Assembly (NCBI GenBank): GCA_006503475.1
Contig: RSEH01000315.1
Coordinates: forward strand, 1-50,158
DNA length: 50,158 bases
Reading direction: 5' to 3'
Source of the DNA: Stentor roeselii
Taxonomy: Eukaryota; Ciliophora; Heterotrichea; Heterotrichida; Stentoridae
Shown here: positions 19,120-27,816 of the stretch, piece by piece
Numbering within the stretch: the first letter of the stretch is position 1
Layout of the letters: each line of letters begins with the position of its first letter
The notes under the pieces: generated by a model
Databases searched by the model: none
Seen by the model: the letters and a program-made list of their open reading frames with translations, nothing else
What the model was told of the DNA's origin: nothing
Translations under genes and position numbers: made by a program

Positions 19120-20880
19120 CTACCCTGGCCGAATCGACTGAATGGCTGTTTCAATGTCAGCAGCAGTTGAAGTAATCGGAAGTCTCAGTTTGACCCTCAG
19201 CTTTCCAAGGATTTCTCGAAGGATTTTATGCTCTTGCACTAAAGTCAAAATCTTTTCACACCATTTCCCTTCTCCTAAACTTGATCTCATCGCTGATAAG
19301 TCACTTGTCTGGAAATGACGGAAAAAAATGCTGTAGTCTTCGAAAACTTTTTTTATTACTCGCCAGATCTGCCCGGAAGACACTTCTTTTGAAGACTCGC
19401 GGAAAATGCATTCTTTTACGAGAATTGATAACTTTTTTAAGAGTTTCTTCTCGCAGGTCGCCAGGGATGAAGTTAGACGTCTTTTTAACGTGGGGATTAT
19501 TTCGAAGGAGCTGCTTACTTCGAGAAGGTCTTGAAGCTCTCGAAGGATTGACTTGCTGCAGGAGGAACTTGAATGGGACTTCTTGTGAGAGGATTTGGGT
19601 AAACAGTTTTCGCATGCGTTGAATGTGAATTGGCGCTCGAGGACTTTTGGAGTTTCGGAGTGGTCTTGCAGGCTGAAGCGCTCTTTACGTTCTTGAAGAG
19701 GCACTCGAAGGGTCTCGTCGATTTTGCCCAGGTGGGATTCTAGGTTTTGAAGCTTTGAGGTTAGGGTAGTGTGTGACCTGTTTAATGATTCATAATTTTC
19801 TTGAGAGTTTTTCAAAAGAACTTGAAATTTTTTAACTTCAGACTGTGAAACGAAAAGTTGCTGAGTTAGAGTCGAGATCGACCTTTTAGACTCTTCCTCA
19901 ATTTTTCTGATTTCATGATCAAGACTTTTCTTAACAACTTCGATTTTCCTAAGTTCTTGCTCAAATTCATTTTTTTTCGAATTTACATAATTCAAAGTAT
20001 GATTTAAACTTTCAATTTTTTCCTTTAAATTCGTATTTTCATCTTTCAAATCACTATTTTTTTCCTTAAATGAAGCAATTTCACTTTCAAGTTTCACAGC
20101 TTTCAACTTGAAATTTTCAGCTTCTGCTTGTCTGGCTCTAAGTTCAACAACCAAATTTTGATTTTCCCTGTTTTTTAAATCAACCTGAGAGTCTATTTCT
20201 CTTTCTTTCACACTAAAAGCCTGTATTTTCCTTTCATACTCTTCACATTTCCTGGTGAGTTCAAGAACTCTTTCATCATCAACATGAGCATTCCTTGAAT
20301 ATGTTTTTTTCCTGTGAGCTTCTTCGAGTTCATCAACCATTTTCGCTACTCTTGTTCTTAAAGTTTCGATTAAAGAGTCTTTCTTTAAGATCTGGTTTTC
20401 TAGGTCATTTATTTTTTGAGTTTCTCTTGAGGGCTCGATTTCTTTCATTGAAGGAACTTTTACTATCTCAGCTTTCACTTCTTTGTTGTTAACTTGAGTC
20501 TTTGTTTCTGTTGTTTTCGTTATACGGCTGGTATTGATTTTCTTAGGAAAGTCATAATTCGAAGCATCATCCGGTAAAAAAGTTGTTTTTAAAATAGAAA
20601 CCGGTCTGGGAGTGCTAAATGTTTGTCTTAAAGGAGTAGAATGTTTTGCGGTAAGTGGAGCATTAAGAGTAAGATTCTTGTTTTTATATCTTTCACTTTC
20701 ATCATAAATCGAGTTGAGAGAAACGAATGAATTTTCCGATCCATTCGGTGCAAGAAACGAGGATTCAAAAGAATCATTGAGTTTATTCAGATGACCTGTC
20801 CCCGATTTAAACTCAAAGATCTCTCCAGAGACACTCGAGACTTCAGCAGCGGAGCCACTTTCATCAAATTTTCCTAACAT
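19120..20880 (-). CDS. Coiled-coil protein, possibly centrosomal or basal body type
   Basis: A 586-residue intact frame. The first 110 residues are polar, with Ser/Thr-Pro-like sites (AKHSTPLRQTFSTPRPVS). Residues about 140-390 form a long coiled coil with regular heptads. The C-terminal 170 residues are a separate helical domain: SILRELQDLLEVSSSFEIIP, then QIWRVIKKVFEDYSIFF. This layout, a coiled coil followed by a compact helical tail, is common in centriole and basal body proteins, but I do not recognise a named family. Its start is only 28 bp from that of the PHD-finger gene on the other strand, and its stop is 19 bp before the start of the pseudokinase gene downstream. Confidence 0.7.
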   Translation of the reverse strand: MLGKFDESGSAAEVSSVSGEIFEFKSGTGHLNKLNDSFESSFLAPNGSENSFVSLNSIYDESERYKNKNLTLNAPLTAKHSTPLRQTFSTPRPVSILKTTFLPDDASNYDFPKKINTSRITKTTETKTQVNNKEVKAEIVKVPSMKEIEPSRETQKINDLENQILKKDSLIETLRTRVAKMVDELEEAHRKKTYSRNAHVDDERVLELTRKCEEYERKIQAFSVKEREIDSQVDLKNRENQNLVVELRARQAEAENFKLKAVKLESEIASFKEKNSDLKDENTNLKEKIESLNHTLNYVNSKKNEFEQELRKIEVVKKSLDHEIRKIEEESKRSISTLTQQLFVSQSEVKKFQVLLKNSQENYESLNRSHTTLTSKLQNLESHLGKIDETLRVPLQERKERFSLQDHSETPKVLERQFTFNACENCLPKSSHKKSHSSSSCSKSILRELQDLLEVSSSFEIIPTLKRRLTSSLATCEKKLLKKLSILVKECIFRESSKEVSSGQIWRVIKKVFEDYSIFFRHFQTSDLSAMRSSLGEGKWCEKILTLVQEHKILREILGKLRVKLRLPITSTAADIETAIQSIRPG

Positions 20881-20908
20881 TTGAATTATTTCTTATTAAA
20901 TAGCGATA
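20881..20908. promoter_or_regulatory. 28-bp shared divergent promoter interval
   Basis: Only 28 bp separate the start codons of the minus-strand coiled-coil gene (20880) and the plus-strand PHD gene (20909). Any promoter must either fit here or overlap coding sequence on both sides, and both 5' leaders must be very short or overlap the other gene. The function is inferred from position alone; no motif is recognised. Confidence 0.4.
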
Positions 20909-21460
20909 ATGCATACCGTAGAACCTCGAAGCCAGCGCCTGCCAAAACGTCCGAAATCAAAATCATCAAAACACGTGAAATCAATTTGTCGTGTGTTAAA
21001 CAAGTACAAAGTAGAGCGACCCAGGTACCTAAAAGACCCTCCGAGCCGATCAGAACCGATCCGTCTTCTTGCCTACGAGTCAATTAACATGCCTCCAACG
21101 ATTCTCGCCTTTCTCGAAGCCGGTAACCGAAAGCGACTTGACCGTCTTTGTTCAAGTCCTCAAAAACCTTCCCCAAAAGATCATCATCCCGACAAGCCAA
21201 TCCCGAAAGAAGAAAACGAGGACAACCTTTACTGTGAATGCAAAAAACCTTACTGCCCAGGCGAACTCATGTTCAAATGTGAAGGGTTCTGTGAAGGCTG
21301 GTACCACCCAGAGTGCATGAAGATGAAGCCAGAAGAAGTCGAGCGACAAAAGGTGAGTACCGAGCGATGGTACTGTCACAAATGTGTCCTTCACGCAAAG
21401 CAAATAGTTCTTGACACGACCTACGCGAATCCACTGAAGAAAATGAAAGTGGCTGTTTAA
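20909..21460 (+). CDS. PHD-finger protein, likely histone H3 tail reader
   Basis: This 183-residue protein carries one PHD zinc finger near its C-terminus. Ligands are C109-x-C111, C124-x3-C128, H133-x2-C136 and C156-x2-C159, within YCECKKPYCPGELMFKCEG, WYHPEC and WYCHKC. Tyr108, Met121 and Trp131 sit where H3K4me3-binding PHD fingers such as ING place their aromatic cage, so it may read methylated H3K4. That is inference from spacing. The first 40 residues are strongly basic (RLPKRPKSKSSKHVK), fitting a nuclear protein. No enzymatic domain is attached. It is divergent from a coiled-coil gene (28 bp) and 81 bp upstream of the Pumilio-type gene on the same strand. Confidence 0.8.
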   Translation: MHTVEPRSQRLPKRPKSKSSKHVKSICRVLNKYKVERPRYLKDPPSRSEPIRLLAYESINMPPTILAFLEAGNRKRLDRLCSSPQKPSPKDHHPDKPIPKEENEDNLYCECKKPYCPGELMFKCEGFCEGWYHPECMKMKPEEVERQKVSTERWYCHKCVLHAKQIVLDTTYANPLKKMKVAV

Positions 21461-21541
21461 AGTAAAACCACGATATTTGATAATAAATGTCATGGTAAAA
21501 CTTCCATCCTTTGTCTTCAGGTAATCCCTTCTTAATAAAGA

Positions 21542-22969
21542 ATGTCCTCTCCATATTCCGTTCTTCCAAACGGAGTTCCCCACATTTCGAGGTCCACTTC
21601 TGCGCCTCCAACTCTGGACTCAAGCATGTTGTTCGCTTTTCCAGTCGCTTCGGAGTACGCCTGCGCCTTTTGTGACATAAGAAATGACAACTTATACGAA
21701 GAGTTCTACGACCGGTATAAAGAAACCCTTCCGGTGCCTCCTCCGCTGTTGAACCCTTTGTGTATCGAGAGGACTATTCCAGAGGAAAGTTCACGAAAAT
21801 GCTCTGACGTGGAAGAAACTCAGAATCGTTCTAGGTCGACAAGCTTTCTAGTCAGCAACATCGTGAACAACTGCATAAAAGATGAGGAATCTCCGAAGAA
21901 CCTGCCGAAAACTAGTCAAGAATTCACTCCTGTCTTTGAAGATCAGTTCTTTCCTGTGTACTCTGGGTATACCGTGCAGCATATCTACAGTCATGCTTTG
22001 GAAATGTCGAAAGACCAGGTCGGCTGCCGACTTCTGCAGAAGAAAATAGAAGATAAGAACCCTTTCACAATCCAAGCGATTTATGAGCAGATTTATTTGC
22101 ATGTTCCTGAAATTATGATGGATGCTTTTGGAAATTACTTTATACAGAAACTCATGGAAGAGTGTGATGAAGGCATCGTTGAAAGTATCATCAAGTTGGT
22201 CAAAGGGCATCTGACTGCCATCAGTCTTGACCCTCACGGGACTCGTGCAATTCAGAAGTTGATTGAAGTCGTTGTCAAGTTTCCGAAACATGTTTCAGCT
22301 GTTGTTGAGTCAATACAAGGAAATGAAATTTTACTTATAAAGGACACGAATGGTAACCATGTCATTCAGAGATGCCTTAATTTCTTAGGGTACCCGAATA
22401 ATGACTTTATTTACAATGTCGTTTGTCTCAATGTTTTTGACCTGGCGACTCACAGGCATGGCTGTTGCGTGCTTCAAAGATGCATTGACGCCGCGAATCT
22501 GATTCAAAAAGAAAAGCTCGTCGATAAGATCATCGAATGCGCAGTTGAACTCGTGCAGGACGCCTTTGGAAACTACGTCGTTCAGTACGTGATCGACCTC
22601 AACGAAGCCAAAGCCAATGCGCGTCTCGCTCTTATCTTCGTGAAAAGCATGAAAATGTTGGCAACTCAGAAATTTTCTTCTAATGTGATCGAAAAGTGCC
22701 TGCAACAAAACTCGCCTGAGATTCAGAAAATTATGATTCATGAAATTTCACAACCTGGGAATATCATCAGGATGATCAGTGATCAGTATGCCAATTATGT
22801 CGTTCAAAGGGCACTCGCTTTGGCGGAACCTGCTATGCTTGCTAAGATGCTCAAGGAAATCAAATCTCGCGCTGATGAACTCAAAAAAACTCAGTTTGGG
22901 AAAAGGATTATTGCAAAACTTGTCAAAAAGTACCCGGAAATTTCGGAGAAAGGTAGCAAGAAGCATTGA
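21542..22969 (+). CDS. Pumilio/PUF family RNA-binding protein
   Basis: PUF proteins bind 3' untranslated regions and repress or destabilise mRNAs. The last 320 of 475 residues hold eight PUF repeats, recognised by their base-reading helices: GCRLLQ, GNYFIQ, GTRAIQ, GNHVIQ, GCCVLQ, GNYVVQ, SSNVIE and ANYVVQ, plus a C-terminal pseudo-repeat (FGKRIIA). Using the established PUF code (N..Q reads U, C..Q reads A, S..E reads G), repeats 8 to 1 predict 5'-UGUAU(A)UA, close to the canonical Pumilio site; repeat 3 (T..Q) is uncertain. The N-terminal 150 residues are Ser/Pro-rich and probably disordered. It ends with TGA, evidence that TGA is a stop here. The target mRNAs are unknown. Confidence 0.9.
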   Translation: MSSPYSVLPNGVPHISRSTSAPPTLDSSMLFAFPVASEYACAFCDIRNDNLYEEFYDRYKETLPVPPPLLNPLCIERTIPEESSRKCSDVEETQNRSRSTSFLVSNIVNNCIKDEESPKNLPKTSQEFTPVFEDQFFPVYSGYTVQHIYSHALEMSKDQVGCRLLQKKIEDKNPFTIQAIYEQIYLHVPEIMMDAFGNYFIQKLMEECDEGIVESIIKLVKGHLTAISLDPHGTRAIQKLIEVVVKFPKHVSAVVESIQGNEILLIKDTNGNHVIQRCLNFLGYPNNDFIYNVVCLNVFDLATHRHGCCVLQRCIDAANLIQKEKLVDKIIECAVELVQDAFGNYVVQYVIDLNEAKANARLALIFVKSMKMLATQKFSSNVIEKCLQQNSPEIQKIMIHEISQPGNIIRMISDQYANYVVQRALALAEPAMLAKMLKEIKSRADELKKTQFGKRIIAKLVKKYPEISEKGSKKH

Positions 22970-23278
22970 TAATTTATTGATTTAGTTTAAAGTACTGGGA
23001 TTTTTTGGGGATTGAGGAGGGTTTAAATAGTGGGTTTTAAATTTAGTTTTAGATTTTTAGATAGTTTTAAATTTTTTAGATGTTTTTAGGATTTAGTGAA
23101 GGATAGTTGATTATTATTTTGTAATAAAATGATTTAAATCAATTTCGGAATCATCAATCACTTAATACTTAAAATTTACAGATTGAAGAAAAATCACAAT
23201 AAATAATAAATCCTTCAATAACAATATTCATTCAAACTCTTCATCTTATAATGATTCACCATCTAACTTCTAACTACC
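22970..23278. other. AT-rich spacer between convergent genes
   Basis: About 309 bp between the stops of the PUF gene and the ITPA-type gene. It contains T-rich repeats of TTTTAGAT type near 23040-23090 but nothing I can assign. Confidence 0.5.
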
Positions 23279-23875
23279 TTAATTAACCCATTCAGGTTTC
23301 GACCTAAAATACTCTAAAATCTGTTTCATAGCATTTCCTCTATGCGAGATCGAGTTCTTGGTATCAATAGACATCTGAGCAAAAGTCTCTTCAAACCCAT
23401 TTGGCTTAAAAATAGGATCCCATCCAAAGTTGCTGGCTCCAGTAGGCTGAACGATCTGACCTTGGCAAACCCCCGTAAAAACAACAGCATCAAACCCAGG
23501 CGCCTTGAAAGCAATTCTACACTCAGCCTGGGCGTTCTTATCCTCAAAGTTCTGAAGCATCTTAACCAAGCCATCAATTCCAACAGCATCCTTAAAATGC
23601 TTTCTAAATACTTCTTACATATAAGGCCCAGGGAGTCCATTCCAAGCACTGAACGAAAGCGAGGTATCTTCACAAATAACAGGAAAATCGCCAACATCAG
23701 CAGCCCTTCTGATTTTATCTAAAATGACTTCAGTGGCATTTCCCTGAATTTCAACAAGTTCTAAAGGAAGCATTTCAAGTTGAAATCCGATTTTTTCAAG
23801 TTCTTCCGCCAGATAATGTTTCATTTCTCTCAACTTTCCTTCATTGCTAGAAATGAGCTTGATCGTTCTGAGCAT
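23279..23875 (-). CDS. ITPA: Inosine triphosphate pyrophosphatase (ITPA/HAM1), one 15-nt intron
   Basis: This enzyme hydrolyses ITP, XTP and dITP to the monophosphates, keeping deaminated purines out of nucleic acids. The coding sequence is 23875-23619 joined to 23603-23279, giving 193 residues, the usual length. Without removing the intron at 23604-23618 the frame hits TAA after residue 86. With it removed the junction reads GLPGPYIKHFKDAVG, a conserved ITPA segment. Other signatures: SSNEGKLREMKHYL near the start, ICEDTSLSF, FGWDPIFKPNGFEETF and SHRGNAM. The start lies 21 bp from the start chosen for the TRIM-like gene on the other strand. Identification is confident. Confidence 0.9.
23604..23618 (-). 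other. 15-nt spliceosomal intron in the ITPA gene
   Basis: On the minus strand the sequence is GTAAGAAGTATTTAG. Its removal restores a conserved ITPA peptide across the junction. The length is a multiple of three, but the intron brings an in-frame TAA when retained. Confidence 0.9.
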
Positions 23876-23896
23876 TTATTCAATAAATCTGTCCAT
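23876..23896. promoter_or_regulatory. 21-bp shared divergent promoter interval
   Basis: Only 21 bp separate the ITPA start codon (23875, minus) from the likely start of the TRIM-like gene (23897, plus). Promoter elements and leaders must be extremely short or lie inside the neighbouring coding sequence. This is inferred from spacing; no motif is recognised. Confidence 0.4.
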
Positions 23897-25066
23897 ATGG
23901 CGGAAATTTCTGTTTTTGAATGCGGAATTTGCTTTCACAGGTACAATGAAGGCGACAGGCTGCCCTTGTCTTTGCCTTGCGGGCATGTTTTTTGCAAGTC
24001 GTGCATAAAAAACCTGTGCATTTCTTCTTCTTGTCTCTGTCCAATTGATAAGCATCGCTTTCCTGGAACGACTGAGTCTTTGCCTTGTTGTTACGCGATT
24101 TTAACGAATTTGCCGAGGATTAATTTGGGAGTTTCTTGTTCCCGGCATTCGAAGAAGAAGGTAAAATTTATGTGCAAAGTTCATTCGAAGTACCTTTGTA
24201 CTGAATGTGTTTTAGAACATACTGGAAATGGACATGAAATCGTCGCTTTTTCACCGAACCTTGATGAAATGAATAAAGAACTTCAGAGTCTTGTTGAAAT
24301 ATCTCAGGAACTTATTGCTGAGGTTAAGGAAAATTTGAAGTCGCAACAGCAGCAGGATAAAAGAATCGCGAATTTTTATGATTCTCAGGTTTTGAAGGTC
24401 AGCACTAGTTATGATACTGTTATAAGGAATTTAGGGAATAAGAAAAGGGAACTTATTGAAAGTCTCAAAAAATCTATGAAGGAACAAATCATGGCTTTGG
24501 AAATGCAGAGACTTAGGAATAATAAGAAACTTGAAAGTGCTGTCAACTGGGCAAACGAGCTGAAACAAGTAACAAACTCCTTATCCGAGATCTCATACGA
24601 AGAGTTTTCCGCTTTCCTAACCCTAAAGCGAAGCGAGCTACGAAGTCTAACAGAGTCCAGAAGTCTAGGCGACGTGAGCATAAAATACTACGTCTTCAAC
24701 GGTAAATCCTATTCAGACACTCTTGAAATAAGAGACTTCGGGTCGATTTCTCAGTTGAAAGCAGAAGAAAAGTCGAAAAGTTGCTGCGGACTTGACAACT
24801 GTGACTGCAAAACAAAAGAATTTGAACCGATTTGGAAGTGCAAAGTTTGCAATCACTCGAATTTCAAGTCTCAGACCCTTTGTTTTTACTGCAAAAATTC
24901 GAACACACCTGACTTTTCAGCTTCTCAAGGCCCTGACTCTTCGAAACAGGTCGAACTCAATAAAGCGCAGGTGATGAGAAAAGAAAGTGATAAACTTATG
25001 GCTAACAGGCCTCGAGCAGTCCAGAGGCCTAAAGGATACAAGAAGCAGAATGTAAGAAATATTTAG
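23897..25066 (+). CDS. TRIM-like RING/B-box protein with RanBP2-type zinc finger
   Basis: The likely start is the ATG at 23897 (MAEISVFECGIC). The open frame runs 39 codons further upstream, but that part is antisense to the ITPA start. Domains in about 389 residues: a RING finger (CGICFHRY, then LPCGHVFCKSCI, then CPIDKHRF), a B-box-like segment (CSRHSKKKVKFMCKVHSKYLCTEC...H), a coiled coil (about 125-245) and a RanBP2-type finger near residue 320 (WKCKVCNHSNF...CFYCK). The RING and B-box suggest ubiquitin E3 ligase activity. RanBP2-type fingers bind ubiquitin or single-stranded RNA. The combination recalls metazoan TRIM proteins but lacks a SPRY domain. It converges with the histidine kinase gene 70 bp away. 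Substrates are unknown. Confidence 0.8.
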   Translation: MAEISVFECGICFHRYNEGDRLPLSLPCGHVFCKSCIKNLCISSSCLCPIDKHRFPGTTESLPCCYAILTNLPRINLGVSCSRHSKKKVKFMCKVHSKYLCTECVLEHTGNGHEIVAFSPNLDEMNKELQSLVEISQELIAEVKENLKSQQQQDKRIANFYDSQVLKVSTSYDTVIRNLGNKKRELIESLKKSMKEQIMALEMQRLRNNKKLESAVNWANELKQVTNSLSEISYEEFSAFLTLKRSELRSLTESRSLGDVSIKYYVFNGKSYSDTLEIRDFGSISQLKAEEKSKSCCGLDNCDCKTKEFEPIWKCKVCNHSNFKSQTLCFYCKNSNTPDFSASQGPDSSKQVELNKAQVMRKESDKLMANRPRAVQRPKGYKKQNVRNI

Positions 25067-25136
25067 AAAAGTCCAAAACTGAACAATTCGTTCTAGATGG
25101 AAGATGAGTTAGTTTAATGAATAAGAATAATTGAAG

Positions 25137-27200
25137 TTAAATGTACTTTTTTATACTTGAAACCAGTTCTTGTTTCGAAGTCGGCTTGTTCAGGTATGAA
25201 ATCATTCCACTTTCATAGCACTTATTAATATCTCCTTGTTGAGAAAAAGCAGTATACCCGATAATACTTGGGAAATACGACAAACTTCCTTGTAAGAAAA
25301 GTTTTTTCAAAAGTCTTGCAGCTTTCCAGCCGTCCATCACTGGCATGTTAATATCCATAATGATGCACTTTAATTGAATTCCTACTTTATCATAGTTCAC
25401 CACAAAATCAACAGCTTCTTGTCCATTGCATGCTTCAAAAACCGAAACCCCTTCATTTTTGAGTAAATTAACAACACACATCCTGCTAAAATCTGTGTCA
25501 TCCACAACCAAAATACAAGGAAAGTCTTCAAATTGCGGGAATTCTCCACTTTTCATAGAAAATCCTTTAGAAAACTCTTTCTGCACATCATCCAAGGCTT
25601 TCAAATCTGTTCTTTTCAAATCAACACAAAAAGAAAAAGAAGACCCTCGCCCTTCACTTGACTTTACCTTTAGTTTAGAGTCAAAAGTCTTAAGAATTTC
25701 TTTGCAAATGTGCAAACCCAGACCACTTAGAGCTGAATTTGCAGAATCAGTGAAAAGTTCACAAATCTCCGACAATCTCTTCTCAGGAATTCCGATTCCT
25801 GTGTCTTTCACCTTGATTTTCAAAGAACCACTTCGAAGTTTCGCTGAAAGTTGCAGTTTTCCTTTTAAAGTATATTTTAAAGCATTGGTCAATAAGTTAA
25901 TGACAACTTTTTGAACTCTATACCCGTCGATTTCAATTCGATCTGGCACATTATCAGAGATTTTACAAGAAACTGCGAGTTTTTTGTATTCTGCAGGAAT
26001 TTTTATGAGTTCCAAACTATTCCTGAGCATTTTTCTGACATTGACTTGAGAAAGATGAGGAAAAAACGACCCTGCAAGGATCTCTGAGTAATCCATCATG
26101 TCATTCAATTGAAAAGTAAGTAGTTTGATGCAAGACTTGCACGATTTCAGCTTTTCAGCCAGTTCATTAGAGACCTTTGGAATCACTTCATCAACAACAA
26201 GCGAAATGCAGTTTAAAGGAGTTCTAAGTTCATGTGAAATTGAATTAATCATCATTGTTTTGCTTTTGTTTTCTATTTGAAGTCGCTCTAAGGCGATCAC
26301 GTCGGAAATATCGCGAATGGCCAACATGCAGCAATTTGTTCTTTGCCAGATTATTTTGTGTCCGTGGATCTTGAACTGCTTTGAGTTTATTTGAAATAAA
26401 CCGAAAGACTTCTCGAATTCTGTCTTTGAACTTGTGAAATCGTTTATAAGCGATTTTAAGGATAGATCGTTGTGATTGTTTATTGTTTTTTGAAGGAAGT
26501 TTACAAGGCCTTCGCTTGGCAGGAGATAATCGATAGTTGAATTATTTGAGAACTTTAAAGTGAAGTTACTGTCAAAGACTAGTAGACCGTCTGGGAAGAG
26601 CTTGAGGATTGTTAGAAGGTGGTCGTGAGCTTCTTGGTGTTTCTTTTTGCTTTCGTGGTTTTCTCGAAGGAGATTTTTTTTGATTCTTTCTGAATGATAA
26701 ACAAACATCAAAGAAATGAAGCTTCCCATCATCATATAATACTCTTTTCCATTGTAATCCTTCATCTTCATTTTAACAGGATCGAAAAATCCCCAAAGTA
26801 AAACATGCTTGGTAAAAAGGAAAACTAAGGTAAACTGGTTATTGTACACTGAAAGTTCGAATAGAAGCAAAAAAATCGTCGCTTGAACGCAAAAAATGTT
26901 TTCAGCGTCTGGTGCAATTTTTGTTGAAAGATACCTCATTTGAAGTGCACCCAACTGCAAAAATAAAAAGAAAAAGACCTTTTTGAAGTGAAGACTCAAA
27001 TCAGAGAAGGCCAAAAGCAGTACGATGAGAAACACCACCGACAAAAAAAAGACCAGGTCTTCACTCATGAATGATGGTTTCAATGAAAGGTAAGCAGAAA
27101 TCATTCTCACTGGAAGAGACAAGCCAATGAAGAACAGTGAAAAGTTTTGAAGGAATTTGTAATGAGATAAAAATAGTTCATCCCACCAATTTGTTGACAT
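25137..27200 (-). CDS. Membrane hybrid histidine kinase
   Basis: This 687-residue protein senses a signal and passes phosphate from His to Asp within one chain. Residues 15-170 contain about six hydrophobic segments, so the sensor is in a membrane. A PAS-like stretch follows (about 195-305, LFPDGLLVFDSNFTLKFSNN). The kinase core has phosphoacceptor His323 (SISHELRTPLN), N-box Asn439 (INLLTNALKYT), DTGIGIP (466-472) and GLGLHICKEI (493-502). The receiver domain (560-687) has Asp568, phosphate acceptor Asp616 (IIMDINMPVMDG) and Lys672. All key residues are present, so it should be active. A separate HPt protein would be needed for onward relay. The signal and output are unknown. Confidence 0.9.
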   Translation of the reverse strand: MSTNWWDELFLSHYKFLQNFSLFFIGLSLPVRMISAYLSLKPSFMSEDLVFFLSVVFLIVLLLAFSDLSLHFKKVFFFLFLQLGALQMRYLSTKIAPDAENIFCVQATIFLLLFELSVYNNQFTLVFLFTKHVLLWGFFDPVKMKMKDYNGKEYYMMMGSFISLMFVYHSERIKKNLLRENHESKKKHQEAHDHLLTILKLFPDGLLVFDSNFTLKFSNNSTIDYLLPSEGLVNFLQKTINNHNDLSLKSLINDFTSSKTEFEKSFGLFQINSKQFKIHGHKIIWQRTNCCMLAIRDISDVIALERLQIENKSKTMMINSISHELRTPLNCISLVVDEVIPKVSNELAEKLKSCKSCIKLLTFQLNDMMDYSEILAGSFFPHLSQVNVRKMLRNSLELIKIPAEYKKLAVSCKISDNVPDRIEIDGYRVQKVVINLLTNALKYTLKGKLQLSAKLRSGSLKIKVKDTGIGIPEKRLSEICELFTDSANSALSGLGLHICKEILKTFDSKLKVKSSEGRGSSFSFCVDLKRTDLKALDDVQKEFSKGFSMKSGEFPQFEDFPCILVVDDTDFSRMCVVNLLKNEGVSVFEACNGQEAVDFVVNYDKVGIQLKCIIMDINMPVMDGWKAARLLKKLFLQGSLSYFPSIIGYTAFSQQGDINKCYESGMISYLNKPTSKQELVSSIKKYI

Positions 27201-27816
27201 ATTTATATTCTAACCTTAGAAACTAGTGAAAAATTTATACTTATTTTTAATGATAGAGCTGCATGACCTTCTTAATATTTGGGTAGATAGAAATATAGAT
27301 GCTTTTTCTGTTTTATACAGATTTTCGATGTATTTCCATGGTTTTATTAGATTATTACTTTCATATTTTCTACTGATTTTACTGATTGATCTAAACAAGA
27401 AATTTTTAGTAATAGTGTCTTAAAGAGAAACTAAATATTTTTAAGTTGAAAATATTTTATCAAGATTCACATGGATTTCATTCACTTGAGTTTGACCCTT
27501 ACTAAGTAAAAAAAATAAATATTATCTTAAACTTTATATCTAAAATTGATTTCAAAACTTTACAGATAACTAATCTCTCTTAATAATCTAAACTCACTCT
27601 ATCAACAGTACTTAACTTATTTCCACAACAATCCTTCTCAAAATTCCAAAAACTCCTAAAAAACAATCTAATAAATTAAACCTTAAAAACCAAAATAATC
27701 CAAATTCAAAACCCCCAATTCCCAATTCTCTAAATTCATCTAAAATAAACACCCACTCTAATCAAAAATCAAAACATCGAACCCATTTTCGCCAGTGTTT
27801 CATCCTATGGATAAAA
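27201..27816. other. AT-rich intergenic region between divergent genes
   Basis: About 616 bp between the starts of the histidine kinase and the phosphonate transaminase. A 57-codon ATG frame at 27250-27423 encodes a hydrophobic tail but has no other support. The stretch from 27540 on is C-rich and T-poor on the plus strand, like other 5' flanks here. Confidence 0.5.

Noticed and set aside
23780-23896. N-terminal extension of the TRIM-like protein by 39 residues
   Set aside because: It would run antisense through the ITPA start, and its sequence is unlike a RING leader; the ATG at 23897 sits just before the RING.
27250-27423. A 57-residue hydrophobic ATG frame between the histidine kinase and phnW
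   Set aside because: Short, AT-rich and without any recognisable pattern; possible but not supported.
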